From Solobacterium sp. (lineage in GTDB: Bacteria; Bacillota_I; Bacilli_A; Erysipelotrichales; Erysipelotrichaceae), in NCBI GenBank assembly GCA_015256455.1, contig JABZMB010000001.1:69095-133094 (forward strand): DNA of 64,000 nt, read 5' to 3'. Shown in pieces: positions 17,625 through 28,300 of the stretch (positions are counted from its first letter, which is position 1; every line of letters starts with the position of its first letter). The position numbers and the translations under genes are program-made. A model generated the notes under the pieces. That model saw nothing but the letters and a program-made list of their open reading frames with translations. It searched no databases and was not told the DNA's origin.

Positions 17625-18727
17625 CTGCCTTAATCATACTACGTAAGTAACTATCAATGAAACCATCAATTTCGCCATCCATAACAGCTTGTACATTACC
17701 TGCTTCATGACCAGTACGTAAATCTTTGACCATTGTATAAGGCGCAAAGACATAGGAACGAATTTGAGAACCCCATTCATTTGCCTTTACTTCGCCTCTG
17801 ACCGCAGCTGCACGCTCTTCATTCTCACGAATCTTGAGCTGTAGTAGCTTTGACTTTAACATATTCAAGCATGCTTCACGGTTTTGAATCTGTGATCGCT
17901 GGGATTGGCAGAATACTGTAATTCCACTTGGAATATGTGTCATACGTACTGCAGAGTCTGTCTTGTTGATGTGCTGTCCACCAGCACCGGAAGCTCTCAT
18001 TGTGATAACTTCCAAATCCTTATCATCAATTTCAATTTCAAGATCATCTTCAAACTCAGGCATAATTTCTACTGACGCAAAGGAAGTATGTCTTCTTGCG
18101 TTAGAGTCAAATGGTGAAATACGTACCAAACGATGTACACCACTTTCTGCCTTCAGATAACCGTAAGCCATAGGACCTTGGATAAGGACAGAACAGGATT
18201 TCATACCTGCTTCTTCACCTTCTTGATAATCCATTAAATCAATCTTGAAGCCTTTTCTTTCTGCCCAACGCATATACATACGATATAACATTGCGGCCCA
18301 GTCCATCGCTTCTGTTCCACCAGCACCTGGATGAATTTCTAAAATAGCATTATGATCATCATACGGACTAGACAATAGAACCTGAATTTCAAACTCTTCA
18401 AACTTCTTCATTGTCTCAGTATATTCTTCACTAATTAGCTCATTCATATCTTCATCAAAAGAAGATGATAGTTCACTGATACCTTCACTTAATTCCGCAA
18501 ACGCATTCGTTAAAGAATGGTGGGTTTCGATTAGAGCTTTTAACTGATTACTCTCACGAATAATTTTCTGTGCCTTCTTCTGATCATTCCAGAAGTCAGC
18601 TTCTGCCATTAAGGCATTATTTTCTGCTAAGCGTTTCTCTTTCCCTTCTAAGTCAAAGAGAGTGGCCAAGCGACTCCAATTTTGCTTGGCACTGAGAAAC
18701 ACTCTGTCTCATCTCATACAATTCCAT
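17617..18727 (-). CDS. prfB: Peptide chain release factor 2, with +1 programmed frameshift
   Basis: The gene starts at ATG 18727, where AGGAGG precedes MELYEMRQ, and reaches an in-frame TGA at codon 25 (18655-18653) in the sequence CTTTGAC. A +1 slip there joins the first 24 codons to the long frame beginning DLEGKEKRL, giving about 369 residues, the normal RF2 length. The GGQHINKTDS loop (peptidyl-tRNA hydrolysis) and the stop-recognition SPFDSNARRHTSF are intact. It terminates translation at UGA and UAA. The frameshift is RF2 autoregulation: scarce RF2 lets ribosomes shift and make more. It begins 3 bp after the secA stop and overlaps the rluA-family gene. Confidence 0.95.
18650..18658 (-). 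promoter_or_regulatory. RF2 programmed +1 frameshift site
   Basis: Minus strand CTT-TGA-C at codons 24-25 of prfB: tRNA-Leu on CTT can slip to TTT, so the next codon becomes GAC. This is the conserved RF2 slip sequence. The Shine-Dalgarno-like stimulator usually found 3-6 nt upstream is not obvious; the nearest purine-rich stretch is a GGAG about 14 nt upstream. Confidence 0.92.
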
Positions 18728-18729
18728 GA

Positions 18730-21081
18730 TTATGCCTCCTGTTCAGGACCATCCACTACACGAATGTTCATGCAGAACGCCACAATTTCACGAGAAATTG
18801 TACGCATCATATCTTCAAATAGGTTAAATCCTTCCGTAACATATGCCTGTAAAGGATTGCTTTGTGCGTAAGAACGTAAACCAATACCATCACGTAACTT
18901 CGACATTGTATCGATATGATTAGACCATGCACGGTCAATCATACGCAAGGAAACTTCCTTCTCGATTGGCAGTACTTTATCTTTCACCTTTTCAATCTTC
19001 TGTTCATAATCAGACCAAGCCTGTTCTAAGCAGATATCAACGACATCGTTTTCTGCTCGTCCTTCGATATCTTCTACGCGAACAATACCCTTGAACCCAA
19101 TACCATCTAAAGCCGCAATCAATTCATTTAAGTCTTGATCTCTAGCTTCACTATTGAAGTGTGCTGCCACAATATCAGAGATAACACGCTTAAACATATC
19201 ATAAATGACTGCGTGAACATCGTCATTTTCAAGAATATAATTTCTTGTCTCGTACATTGTTTCGCGCTGTTGACGCATGACATCATCATATTGTAATAAC
19301 TGTTTACGAGCATCGTAGTTTACACCTTCTACACGGCGTTGTGCACCAGAGATAGAACGTGTAACAGTCTTAGATTCAATAACTGTATCACCAAGTTTTG
19401 CAAATAGTGCTTCCATGTGTTCTGCACCGAAACGTACCATTAGATCATCCTGTACAGATACATAGAAACGTGACATACCTGGATCACCTTGACGACCAGA
19501 ACGTCCACGCAACTGATTATCGATACGTCTTGATTCATGTCTTTCAGAACCTAATACACATAGACCACCTAACTCACGAACGCCTTCGCCAAGCTTAATA
19601 TCGGTACCACGACCAGCCATATTAGTCGCAATTGTAACTGCACCTCTTTGACCCGCCTTGGCGATAATGTCTGCTTCACGTGCATTATTCTTAGCATTCA
19701 ATACTTCGTGTGGAATATGACGTTCCTTTAAGTACTTAGAAATTAATTCAGAAGTTTCAACCGCAATTGTACCTACAAGTACTGGTTGACCTGTCGCATG
19801 ACGTTCTACAACCTCATCCACAAGCGCATTAAACTTTGCCTTCTTAGTACCATATACAGCATCTGGATAGTCAATACGTGCAACTGGACGGTTTGTAGGA
19901 ATCTCATAAACGTACATATTGTAAATCTCTAGGAATTCTTCTTCCTCTGTCTTCGCTGTACCAGTCATACCACAAAGTTTGTTATAAAGACGGAAGAAGT
20001 TCTGGTATGTAATTGTCGCAAGTGTTGTTGTTTCTTGTTTGATGGAAATACCTTCCTTGGCTTCTACAGCCTGATGTAAACCATCAGACCATTGTCTACC
20101 CTTCATCAAACGACCTGTATTAGGGTCAACAATTACAATTTCATCATTTTCTTCATCAACGACATACTCAATATCTCTTAACATCACATAGTTAGCCTTT
20201 AGCGCTTGGTTGATGTGATGCAATAACTGTGTATGTGCTAGATTAAACAAGTTTTCAATACGGAAAGTAGCCTCTGCTTTCGCTGTACCTTTTTCTGTTA
20301 ACTGAACTGTACGTGACTTGACGTCTAATTCATAGTCTTCATCTTTCACCAAACGCTTTACAAAGCGATCAGCTTGTAGATATAGATTGGCAGTATCTTT
20401 CTTACCACCAGAAATAATTAATGGAGTACGAGATTCATCAATTAAAATGGAGTCAACTTCATCGACCATCGCAACATTCAAGCCACGAAGCACACGATCT
20501 TCAACACGAGTAACCATGTTGTCACGTAGATAGTCAAATCCAAGTTCTGAGTTTGTTGTATATGTAATATCACAGGCATACGCTGCACGCTTTTGTGCCT
20601 TTGTTAATTGGCGAAGATTCAAACCAACTGTCAAGCCTAAGAAACGGTGAATCTCTCCCATCCATGCGGAGTCACGTTCTGATAGATATTCGTTTACAGT
20701 TACAACGTGAACACCTTTCCCATCTAGGGCATTTAAATATACCGCCATAACAGATGTCAAAGTCTTACCTTCACCTGTCTTCATTTCAGCAATATCGCCA
20801 CCTTGCATAACAGCAGCACCCATGAGCTGTACAGGATATGGGAATTCTCCAATGACTCTTCGGCAAGCTTCACGTGCTGTTGCAAATGCCTCTACAAAAA
20901 TATCATCTAGAGTAGCACCAGCAGCAAGCTTTTCTCTCAAGTATGGTGTCATTGCCTTGAGTTCATCATCGCTCTTTGCTTTATATTCTTCTTCCAGTTC
21001 TAAAACTGGTTTGATCTTCTTTTGAATCTGTTTTAACTTACGGGCGTCTTCGTTGAATAATCGAGTTAAAAAATTTGCCAT
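18730..21081 (-). CDS. secA: Preprotein translocase ATPase SecA
   Basis: 783 residues. Motor domains are clear: MKTGEGKTL (Walker A), VDEVDSILIDESRTPLIISG, the preprotein cross-linking domain, GTDIKLGEGVRELGGL and RRIDNQLRGRSGRQGDPG. The protein ends VVDGPEQEA without the C-terminal zinc finger (CxCxSGxxxxxC) that many SecA proteins carry for SecB or lipid contact, giving a rather short SecA. It drives Sec export at the membrane and would serve the many secreted proteins of this window. First gene of secA-prfB-rluA family. Confidence 0.97.
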   Translation of the reverse strand: MANFLTRLFNEDARKLKQIQKKIKPVLELEEEYKAKSDDELKAMTPYLREKLAAGATLDDIFVEAFATAREACRRVIGEFPYPVQLMGAAVMQGGDIAEMKTGEGKTLTSVMAVYLNALDGKGVHVVTVNEYLSERDSAWMGEIHRFLGLTVGLNLRQLTKAQKRAAYACDITYTTNSELGFDYLRDNMVTRVEDRVLRGLNVAMVDEVDSILIDESRTPLIISGGKKDTANLYLQADRFVKRLVKDEDYELDVKSRTVQLTEKGTAKAEATFRIENLFNLAHTQLLHHINQALKANYVMLRDIEYVVDEENDEIVIVDPNTGRLMKGRQWSDGLHQAVEAKEGISIKQETTTLATITYQNFFRLYNKLCGMTGTAKTEEEEFLEIYNMYVYEIPTNRPVARIDYPDAVYGTKKAKFNALVDEVVERHATGQPVLVGTIAVETSELISKYLKERHIPHEVLNAKNNAREADIIAKAGQRGAVTIATNMAGRGTDIKLGEGVRELGGLCVLGSERHESRRIDNQLRGRSGRQGDPGMSRFYVSVQDDLMVRFGAEHMEALFAKLGDTVIESKTVTRSISGAQRRVEGVNYDARKQLLQYDDVMRQQRETMYETRNYILENDDVHAVIYDMFKRVISDIVAAHFNSEARDQDLNELIAALDGIGFKGIVRVEDIEGRAENDVVDICLEQAWSDYEQKIEKVKDKVLPIEKEVSLRMIDRAWSNHIDTMSKLRDGIGLRSYAQSNPLQAYVTEGFNLFEDMMRTISREIVAFCMNIRVVDGPEQEA

Positions 21082-21117
21082 AGTGCCTCCATATTTTTTA
21101 TACTAAATAACTATTTT

Positions 21118-21146
21118 ATTATATATTTTCGGCCTGTAAAAGGCAA
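21118..21146 (-). promoter_or_regulatory. Sigma-A-type promoter of secA
   Basis: On the minus strand TTGCCT (21146-21141), 17-bp spacer, TATAAT (21123-21118), about 37 bp before the secA ATG. It marks the start of the secA-prfB-rluA family transcript and lies just after the comFC stop. Confidence 0.7.
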
Positions 21147-21180
21147 TGAGACAAGCCTAGCCAATCCCTTAGAAATCTCT

Positions 21181-21807
21181 TTATTTCCCGAATATTTTAC
21201 GCTTTTTTAGCCAAAGTTGATTTACACTAACCACATAGATTGTAATCTTACAGTCATAACCCTTTAAACAACGTAACGCTCCTAATAAAGAAGCACCTGT
21301 TGTAATCGTATCATCAACCAACAAAATCTTCTTTGGCACAACACAGTTTTTCTTTAGTACAATGTTATCCGACATCTTCATGCGCTCTTCCACACTGCGA
21401 TTTTTCTGGTCAAAATCATAAACTTTTTCAAAGAGATCTAACTGTCGCAAAGGCAAAGTGGAAAACATCTTTTCAAGATGATGGAACCCACGTTTTGCGA
21501 TTTTTTCTTTAGAACTTGGTAAATAACAAATTGTATAACCAAAAAATCGTAATAACAACCACCACCGAAATGGATACAGAAATACTGTTTTCAATGCTTC
21601 ATCAAAACATTCCTTATATTGAACTAATAATTTTGCAAAGGCATCATCGTAGATATAACTAGCATACAGTTTATGTCCGTGAAACTTCATGTGAAACTTA
21701 ACCTTACTTAGATGATTTCTGCAGGCATGGCACAATGGATCATCATTCTCCAGTATATCGATGAAATCCCCATCTCCTTTTTCTATTCCACACATTAAAC
21801 AGCGCAT
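21181..21807 (-). CDS. comFC: ComFC-type phosphoribosyltransferase-like competence protein
   Basis: 208 residues. An N-terminal zinc-knuckle (CLMCGIEKG...CHACRNHL) is followed by a phosphoribosyltransferase fold with the PRPP-binding motif ILLVDDTITTGASL near residue 160. ComFC is needed for DNA uptake in naturally competent Firmicutes. Its start lies inside the comFA frame (13-bp overlap), so the two are coupled. The usual downstream neighbour hpf/raiA is missing before secA. Confidence 0.9.
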   Translation of the reverse strand: MRCLMCGIEKGDGDFIDILENDDPLCHACRNHLSKVKFHMKFHGHKLYASYIYDDAFAKLLVQYKECFDEALKTVFLYPFRWWLLLRFFGYTICYLPSSKEKIAKRGFHHLEKMFSTLPLRQLDLFEKVYDFDQKNRSVEERMKMSDNIVLKKNCVVPKKILLVDDTITTGASLLGALRCLKGYDCKITIYVVSVNQLWLKKRKIFGK

Positions 21808-22940
21808 ATTTGATTCGCCTGCTCTATCTTATTTTTGCAAAGTTGCACTAGTTCTGTCTTTTCACTACATAAAAACAGTACATCACCCTCTGGTGATGTA
21901 AAGCTTCTTCCTGCTCTACCTGCCATTTGAATCAACCCAGCTTCATCAAAGACAGAATGATTCGCGTGCCATACACAGATATCTGCCTTAGGAATAGTTA
22001 CGCCTCTTTCTAGAACTGTTGTCGCTATCATCACACCTAACGGGTTTTGTTTGAAATGATATATGATTTCATCCCTATCTTCACTTTCACTTGTACAGAC
22101 ATAACATTGCATAAAGATATTAAGAATAAGCCCTAGTATCTTGGCAGTTTTAATAGTTGGCACAAAGATAATTCTAGGATTGCATGCATGTTTATTTATC
22201 CATCGTATCAGTATAAAAAATAATAGTACCGATGGATAAATCAATAGTCTTGGGACTGGCAAATCATGTCCATGTGGACGCTTATTCAATATGATATGAT
22301 GCATCATTCCTTCTTTTACTCTACTTAAAAGATACGCATCTGGTGTAGCAGTTAAATATATGATATTTCCTATGCAAGCATGTTTTGCAATACCATGTAA
22401 TACTTCATCTCCACGATATGGAAAGGCATCTGGTTCATCTAAAATCAACAATGAGAATTGACCTTGGTAACGATATAACTGATGCGTCGTACATACAATT
22501 AAATCACCATCAATTTCATCTGTATGTCCACCACACACTGCTACAATCTTCGCCTTTTTAAAATATATGTTTAATCTTTCAGCCAGTTCTAGTACGACCT
22601 GTCGTCTTGCAATCGCAAAACATACTTTGCGTTTTTCATTTAACGCATCTGCTATACTAGCAAGCACCATTTCCGTTTTCCCAGCACCACAAACACACTC
22701 CAACAATACATCTTTTGTACGAATGTATTGTTGACACTCTTTGGACACTGCTTCTTGCAGTTTTGTTAGGGGATATTTCATGGTATATTCACTACAATCA
22801 TCGTGAATATCCTCAAGTTTAATATTTATTTCCTCTTCTAATAGCAACCTTCCAAAGCCTATACATTTCCGACAATAATATCCATGACTCCCTTTATAAA
22901 AATATGATTTTTGTGTATTACCACAACGTGGACATTTCAT
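21795..22940 (-). CDS. comFA: ComFA-type DNA helicase/translocase for competence
   Basis: 381 residues from the ATG at 22940, chosen over an upstream ATG because AGAGGTGA precedes it and it begins with the zinc finger CPRCG...YYCRKC. Helicase motifs are CVCGAGKTEM (Walker A), LLILDEPDAF (DExx box), YLTATPD, and the C-terminal TTVLERGVTIPKAD and QMAGRAGRS. ComFA is a membrane-associated ATPase that pulls transforming DNA through the ComEC pore. The gene is followed by comFC; other com genes are not in the window. Confidence 0.92.
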   Translation of the reverse strand: MKCPRCGNTQKSYFYKGSHGYYCRKCIGFGRLLLEEEINIKLEDIHDDCSEYTMKYPLTKLQEAVSKECQQYIRTKDVLLECVCGAGKTEMVLASIADALNEKRKVCFAIARRQVVLELAERLNIYFKKAKIVAVCGGHTDEIDGDLIVCTTHQLYRYQGQFSLLILDEPDAFPYRGDEVLHGIAKHACIGNIIYLTATPDAYLLSRVKEGMMHHIILNKRPHGHDLPVPRLLIYPSVLLFFILIRWINKHACNPRIIFVPTIKTAKILGLILNIFMQCYVCTSESEDRDEIIYHFKQNPLGVMIATTVLERGVTIPKADICVWHANHSVFDEAGLIQMAGRAGRSFTSPEGDVLFLCSEKTELVQLCKNKIEQANQICAV

Positions 22941-22986
22941 TTGTTCACCTCTAAAAATGTATATGAAAATAATCATCAATTTCCAC

Positions 22987-23018
22987 AAAAAAAGGTTGAT
23001 AGTATGAACTATCAACCT
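22987..23018 (-). terminator. Terminator after the 722-residue surface protein gene
   Basis: Minus strand: 11-bp stem AGGTTGATAGT/ACTATCAACCT with a 4-nt loop, then a run of seven T. A strong intrinsic terminator 10 bp beyond the stop of the surface protein gene. Confidence 0.92.
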
Positions 23019-23028
23019 AAAGTATTAC

Positions 23029-25197
23029 TTATTGTTTGTTCAACTTAAATCTCTTTACTACTGCAAAGCCAAATCCTGCAAGAGCAATAATCACTGCTCC
23101 AATATAGATTGGTAATTGAGAGTTATCACCTGTCTTAGGTGTAGCTGACTGTGCAGTTTCAGGAGCAGCTAAATACTTCAATGTAAATGTAATTTCATTG
23201 CTTGTTGGATTTGTTGAGTCAGCACCCGAAGGTAGCTGTACAGCATCCCACTTCAATGCAAATGCTACAACATTACCTGTTGCACCATCTGTAGCCTTCG
23301 CCATTAATAAGCCCGCCATGGAACCCGCTACTGTATAGTTTGTATTTGGACGAGCTGTGCTATTAAAGTGTACGCCATCCACTACAACTTCCATTGTATT
23401 TTCCATTCCAAGTACTGCATCCTTAAGATCTGCGAATGTAGTTACTGGAGCAGCCACCGTCATGTTGACTATAATAGTCTTTCCATTTACTGTTTGTGAA
23501 GTAATCCTATACTTACCATTGTCATGTAGTAAGGATACTGTTGGGTTTGTATCAAAATCCATTTCATTTGGAAGAGTTAATGAAGCTGTAAATGTTGCAC
23601 TGTAATCTGCTAAAGCAATTGTAGTTGGATCTACATTAGCTCTATTAAATGCATTTTCAATTTCGGTCATCTTTGTTTTAACAGAAGAAACATCTAAGGA
23701 ACCTGTAAATGCAAGATTAGCATCTCTTGTTGTTTCGTACACTGCATTATGCTGTGTTTCATTTCCAACAAGAATATCACCAGGAAGTGTCATCACTTCT
23801 TCATAACTTCTTTCTAGTGGGGCAGCATAGTTTACAGTTAAAGCAATCGCACTAGGATTGTTTACACTTGCTCCTGCAGCCATCTGCTTACCAACCCACT
23901 TCAAGTCAAAGTTGATTGTACTTCCAGAAACGTTACTTGTAGCTATAGCAGTTAAGTTACCATTTACAGTACCGATTACTTCGTAGTTTCCTCCAGCTAC
24001 AGATCTAGCATCGAAGTTTGCGGCAGGAACTTTAATCTTCATATCATCTGCCACTGCATTTACTGCATTCTTTAAATCTGTAAAATTTGTAATATTTGCT
24101 GCATTAGCAAGTTCAAATGTTACGGTAGCACTCTGTATATTACCAGTCACATTACTTATAACAAATGAACCATTAGCACCTTCTAAAGTAGTATTTGCTA
24201 ATGAAGGTACATCCTTAAAACTTAAGCCAGTTGGTAATGTAATTGTAGCTGTGAAAGATGTATTTAAGTTTGCTAAGTTAATTTGATTTGCAGCTGCAGA
24301 GTAGCTTGCTTCAATAGCAGCCATCTGATCTTTAATTGTCTTTGCATGGAATAAACCAACAAAGTTAAGGTCATCTGTCTTTTGTTTTGTCACTGCATTA
24401 TTTGCAGTATCGTTATCAATTAATAAGTCCGCATCAACATCTACTGTCACATTTGAATTTGTAACAGTTGGCTGCTCAAATACATCACTAGTCGCAAAAC
24501 TATCTGTTAATGAGATTGTAGCTGTATCTGCTTGGAATTCCGTAGGAATACGAATAAAGCTACGACCTGTAATAAATCCAAAGCTACCCGTACTAGTAAT
24601 CTTTAAATTTTCATCGATTGCATTTGCAGCTACGTACCCATTTGCGTTAATACTATATGGAATAGTTAGAGTTACTTTTCTATTCTGTGTACCAGCATTC
24701 ACATCACTTTGATAAAGTGTATTGATACCAGCCCAATTTTGTTGTGCTAGAGGTAAATCAAAAGTTACAACATTTCCTGAAACAGAATATGTAATTGTTG
24801 CTCCTGGGATAATTGCGGATGTGCTTGCTGTAGTTGGTGTACCTAGTGTTACTTCATTAGGGAATGTAACACTATATTTGATACTAGCCACCTTACCTGC
24901 TGTTCCATCGATATTCCATGGATATGCAGCACCATACGTTGTCATATATGGAGCTAATTCAGACATAACATCTGCGATTGGAACATCTGCTGTCCAAGTA
25001 CCATTATATGTACCATGATTGCTTCCAGTGACTCCACTCACAGTTCCAGAGTTACTAATATATTGTGCAATTTGTAGAGTGCCTGCCGCGTTAACAAAAG
25101 TCACATTTGGCATAAGAAAGCCAAGTGTAACCATCAATGTTGTAAATAGTGTAATGATTTTAGTAAACATTTTGCTGAATCCTGCATTTCTGCTCAT
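23029..25197 (-). CDS. Secreted surface protein with two ~200-residue repeats and TPKTGD sorting signal
   Basis: 722 residues from the ATG at 25197, preferred because GGAGG lies 7 bp upstream. A Sec signal peptide spans about 1-37. Two related modules follow (about 256-461 and 473-681): each starts D(I/L)L(I/V)xN(D/E)T, has a FTA(T/S)(I/L)TLP strand, a TxFxDLK motif and ends with K-W followed by NP and L-x-Y. The C-terminus is SATPKTGD, a hydrophobic helix and the basic tail KRFKLNKQ, a sortase signal whose usual LP is replaced by TP. It is probably a wall-anchored adhesin of beta-sandwich domains; the ligand is unknown. It lies downstream of the larger surface protein in the same orientation. 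Confidence 0.85.
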   Translation of the reverse strand: MSRNAGFSKMFTKIITLFTTLMVTLGFLMPNVTFVNAAGTLQIAQYISNSGTVSGVTGSNHGTYNGTWTADVPIADVMSELAPYMTTYGAAYPWNIDGTAGKVASIKYSVTFPNEVTLGTPTTASTSAIIPGATITYSVSGNVVTFDLPLAQQNWAGINTLYQSDVNAGTQNRKVTLTIPYSINANGYVAANAIDENLKITSTGSFGFITGRSFIRIPTEFQADTATISLTDSFATSDVFEQPTVTNSNVTVDVDADLLIDNDTANNAVTKQKTDDLNFVGLFHAKTIKDQMAAIEASYSAAANQINLANLNTSFTATITLPTGLSFKDVPSLANTTLEGANGSFVISNVTGNIQSATVTFELANAANITNFTDLKNAVNAVADDMKIKVPAANFDARSVAGGNYEVIGTVNGNLTAIATSNVSGSTINFDLKWVGKQMAAGASVNNPSAIALTVNYAAPLERSYEEVMTLPGDILVGNETQHNAVYETTRDANLAFTGSLDVSSVKTKMTEIENAFNRANVDPTTIALADYSATFTASLTLPNEMDFDTNPTVSLLHDNGKYRITSQTVNGKTIIVNMTVAAPVTTFADLKDAVLGMENTMEVVVDGVHFNSTARPNTNYTVAGSMAGLLMAKATDGATGNVVAFALKWDAVQLPSGADSTNPTSNEITFTLKYLAAPETAQSATPKTGDNSQLPIYIGAVIIALAGFGFAVVKRFKLNKQ

Positions 25198-25274
25198 ACA
25201 TAAACCTCCATTTCTTATACATTGACAAAACTTACCAACGAAAAACGATAAAATTTTACTCGGAGCCACATCAT

Positions 25275-25280
25275 ATTATA
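25275..25280 (-). promoter_or_regulatory. Possible -10 element for the 722-residue surface protein
   Basis: Minus-strand TATAAT about 78 bp before the start codon, preceded by an imperfectly placed -35. An inverted repeat ACAC-N8-GTGT (about 25299-25314) lies just upstream and could be an operator or a weak terminator of the larger surface-protein gene ending at 25317. Confidence 0.4.
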
Positions 25281-25316
25281 AGTATTTTACACTTTATTTT
25301 GTGTCTCAATTATACA

Positions 25317-28300
25317 TTATGCCTTCATTATCTTTTTGTCAACATTTACAATAAACGCAGCCATTAATGCGATACTCATCATAATCGCATACATTAACAT
25401 ATTATTTTGATCACTTGTCTTAGGTGTTGAAATAGGTGCCTTATATACATTTGTAAATACAGCTTCATTTACAACTGTGCCATCTGCCTTTTCAACATGT
25501 GTATCTGCCACAAGCTGTCCAGCCACATCTGTTACCTCAAATGTGATTGTATATTGGGTTGTATCATATGTGTAATTTGCGATACCATCATTGATTTCAC
25601 TAATTACATATTGATATGTACCTGCCTGTGTAATTTCGAAGATACCAAATTCTACTTCACCACTACCGGTTACTTCAGCTTGTTTTACACCACCAACACT
25701 ACCTACTGGCATTGGATCTGCTGGATTAACAGCTCTCATCTCAAAATGGAATCTAGATGGATTTGTCGGATTACCTTCTACGATCTTCTTGACTGGTGGA
25801 TCAACCAATACTGGTTTTGGTACATATGTATTTACAATCTTTGTGCCATCATAATGAACTGTAAAGTCTCTACCACTAATTGTGATTGTGCTTCCTTCTT
25901 CCACAACATTACCATCACCATCTAGTTCCTTTACAGTATAAGTATTTGCAGCAGACGTAATTGTGTCTGTCACTGGTAAATTGGAGAATGTTGCCGTAAA
26001 GTGATTGTTCTTATCCACAACCACTTCTTGTACTTTATTGCCATTTTTATATAGGGCAATTGTAGTAGAAAGCGTATCAATCTCACTTTGTGTTAAATTA
26101 GACCATTCTTTAGTAAATGTCTTTGTCGTTGTTGCAGGGATAAGTGGCGTTACTTCTAAAGACTTCTTATTTGTAACTGTAAATCCTTGGTCTACATCTC
26201 CTGTTACAGTTGCAGTATACCAAGCATCGTTAATCTTAATCTTGCCAGAGCTATCTACGCCCACTTCTTTTACAGAGTATTGATAGTTTGTACCAGTTGT
26301 TGGATTTACTACATCAATATTATCGAAAGAAACTTCCCAGTTATTTGCTGCAGTAAGTTTCTTCTTTTCTAGAACTGTTCCATCACGGTATAACTCTACT
26401 TCTATTTCACTCACTGGAGCAGTAAGCGCAGTACCATCATAGTTCTTCCAATCCTTCGCAACCTTGATTGAAGAAGTATGAAATGTCATCGCAGCAGGCT
26501 CTAGAGTTAATGTTGCACGGTTACCATTGATATCATAATCCAATACTGGAGTAATCACGTCTATCTTATCGTTATGAGACATTGTTAAGTTATTCTCAGC
26601 CTTATATGTCACTTCAATTCTTCCGCCATCACCATTACTTAATGTTGTTTTCGTAACCAACATAAGCATATTGGCATCTGCTGGATTTGTAACAATATCA
26701 TAATCTCCTGGTTGAGGAGCGTGATTGAGTGCGTATGTCTTGCCTGGCTTTAACTTAATATACTTCACTTCAAAGTTTGGCGTCGCCTCCACTTTGTCCA
26801 GTTTTAATGGTAACTGATTCGCACCTTCCGGCATGAATGCAGGACCAAAATCTAGATTCTCATTTAAGAGAGGAATAAATACATTTGCGTAGTTAATATT
26901 TGTTCCACTATTATTTCTTAGTTTGATACGCATTGTTGTCGTATCGCCTTTTTCTAATACGACTGTTGTATCTTTTTTGGTTGTTGCAGAAGTATTGTCA
27001 TAGATAATTTCTGCACCTGTATCTTTATCAATTAAAGTGGAATGTGCATTTACTTCAGCTGCCTGATTTACTTTGACACCAGGTCCTTCAGACAAGGAAA
27101 CCATTGTCTTACCAGAGTTTACAGCTGTACCAAATACAGCTGTATATTTATCTGTATTCCAGTTTCTTCTATCCCACTTTTCAGGTTTGATGACTGCACC
27201 AATCGCATCAAAATCCTTTGTCGTAATTCCAAGGAAGTCATTGATATGGTATGTCGCAACCTTCACTGTCTTATCCGCATGAACATCAAACTTGATTGTC
27301 ATGTTCTTACTTGTGAAGTTTGGCTGATATTGACCTCTTGTTTCTTGGCCAATATCAATGGAATACTTCCAAACTTTGACTTTCTCACCATCTTTTTCAA
27401 ACTCACCTACATATGTTGGTGTACTCAATGTTCCGTTTGTTACTTGTAAGTTTGAATATGTAAATCCTTCTGGCATAATCATGTAAATCTCTGGTTCCTG
27501 TAGTGGGTTCCAATCCCAGTTTGCGTCATCAATACGTCCAGATACTGTAAAGGAATTTCCGCCAAGAATTTGTGTCTGATTGATTGAACCAACACCATTC
27601 TTTACTTCAGGTACCTTTGGCTTACCAATTAGGGTATATGTATCGCCAGCAGTTGGTGTAGCGCCTGTGTTGTATAGTTTTACAGTTGTCTTAACATTAT
27701 CGTTAGTACCCACCTTCCAGCTTCCATATACACCATTTGGAATATATGACCAACCGTAGAATTCACCATCAGAGATAAACTGATTATTAGGATTCCATGT
27801 ATCTAATAAATCACGTTGTGGACGAATGCCATCATACTGTCCAGGAATTTGACCAATATCAACTTTGATTGTTTTGATAGAATCATTAATATCAAGTCCT
27901 AGTGCTGTATTTGTGATTAATGCAGATACATTTAATGGAGATGCATTTGGCTTCTGTAAAATACTTGGATCAGCTACACCACTAGCACCACTAGCAGATG
28001 TCCAATAGATGTTTCCATATACCATATCTGCGTGATATGGAATTGTAACACCACGAATAATCGCAGTATCTGTTTCATCAATTGTCATTTCAAGTGTCTT
28101 TGGTTTTGTTGGTGTAGATAATTCGTTCTTAATTAATAAGGAACCTAAACGAACATTATAGGTATCATATTTTTTATATGCCCAGTTTACTGCTGTATCA
28201 ACTAAGGCATGAGAAGCTACCTGTTCTGGATCAGAACCGTCAATCAACTTCACTGTCATGGTAGATACGTTGCTAGAAGTACGATCTACGTTTGGAGTAT

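Noticed and set aside
18666..18702. Start of prfB at the ATG in the long frame (18702)
   Set aside because: That start gives an N-terminus unlike RF2 and has no ribosome site; the upstream ATG at 18727 with AGGAGG and the CTTTGAC slip site explains the gene.
25497..25925. 142-codon plus-strand frame inside the large surface-protein gene
   Set aside because: Antisense shadow of a gene with strong domain evidence; cysteine-rich low-complexity translation and no ribosome site. The 135-codon frame at 27042-27449 is the same case.
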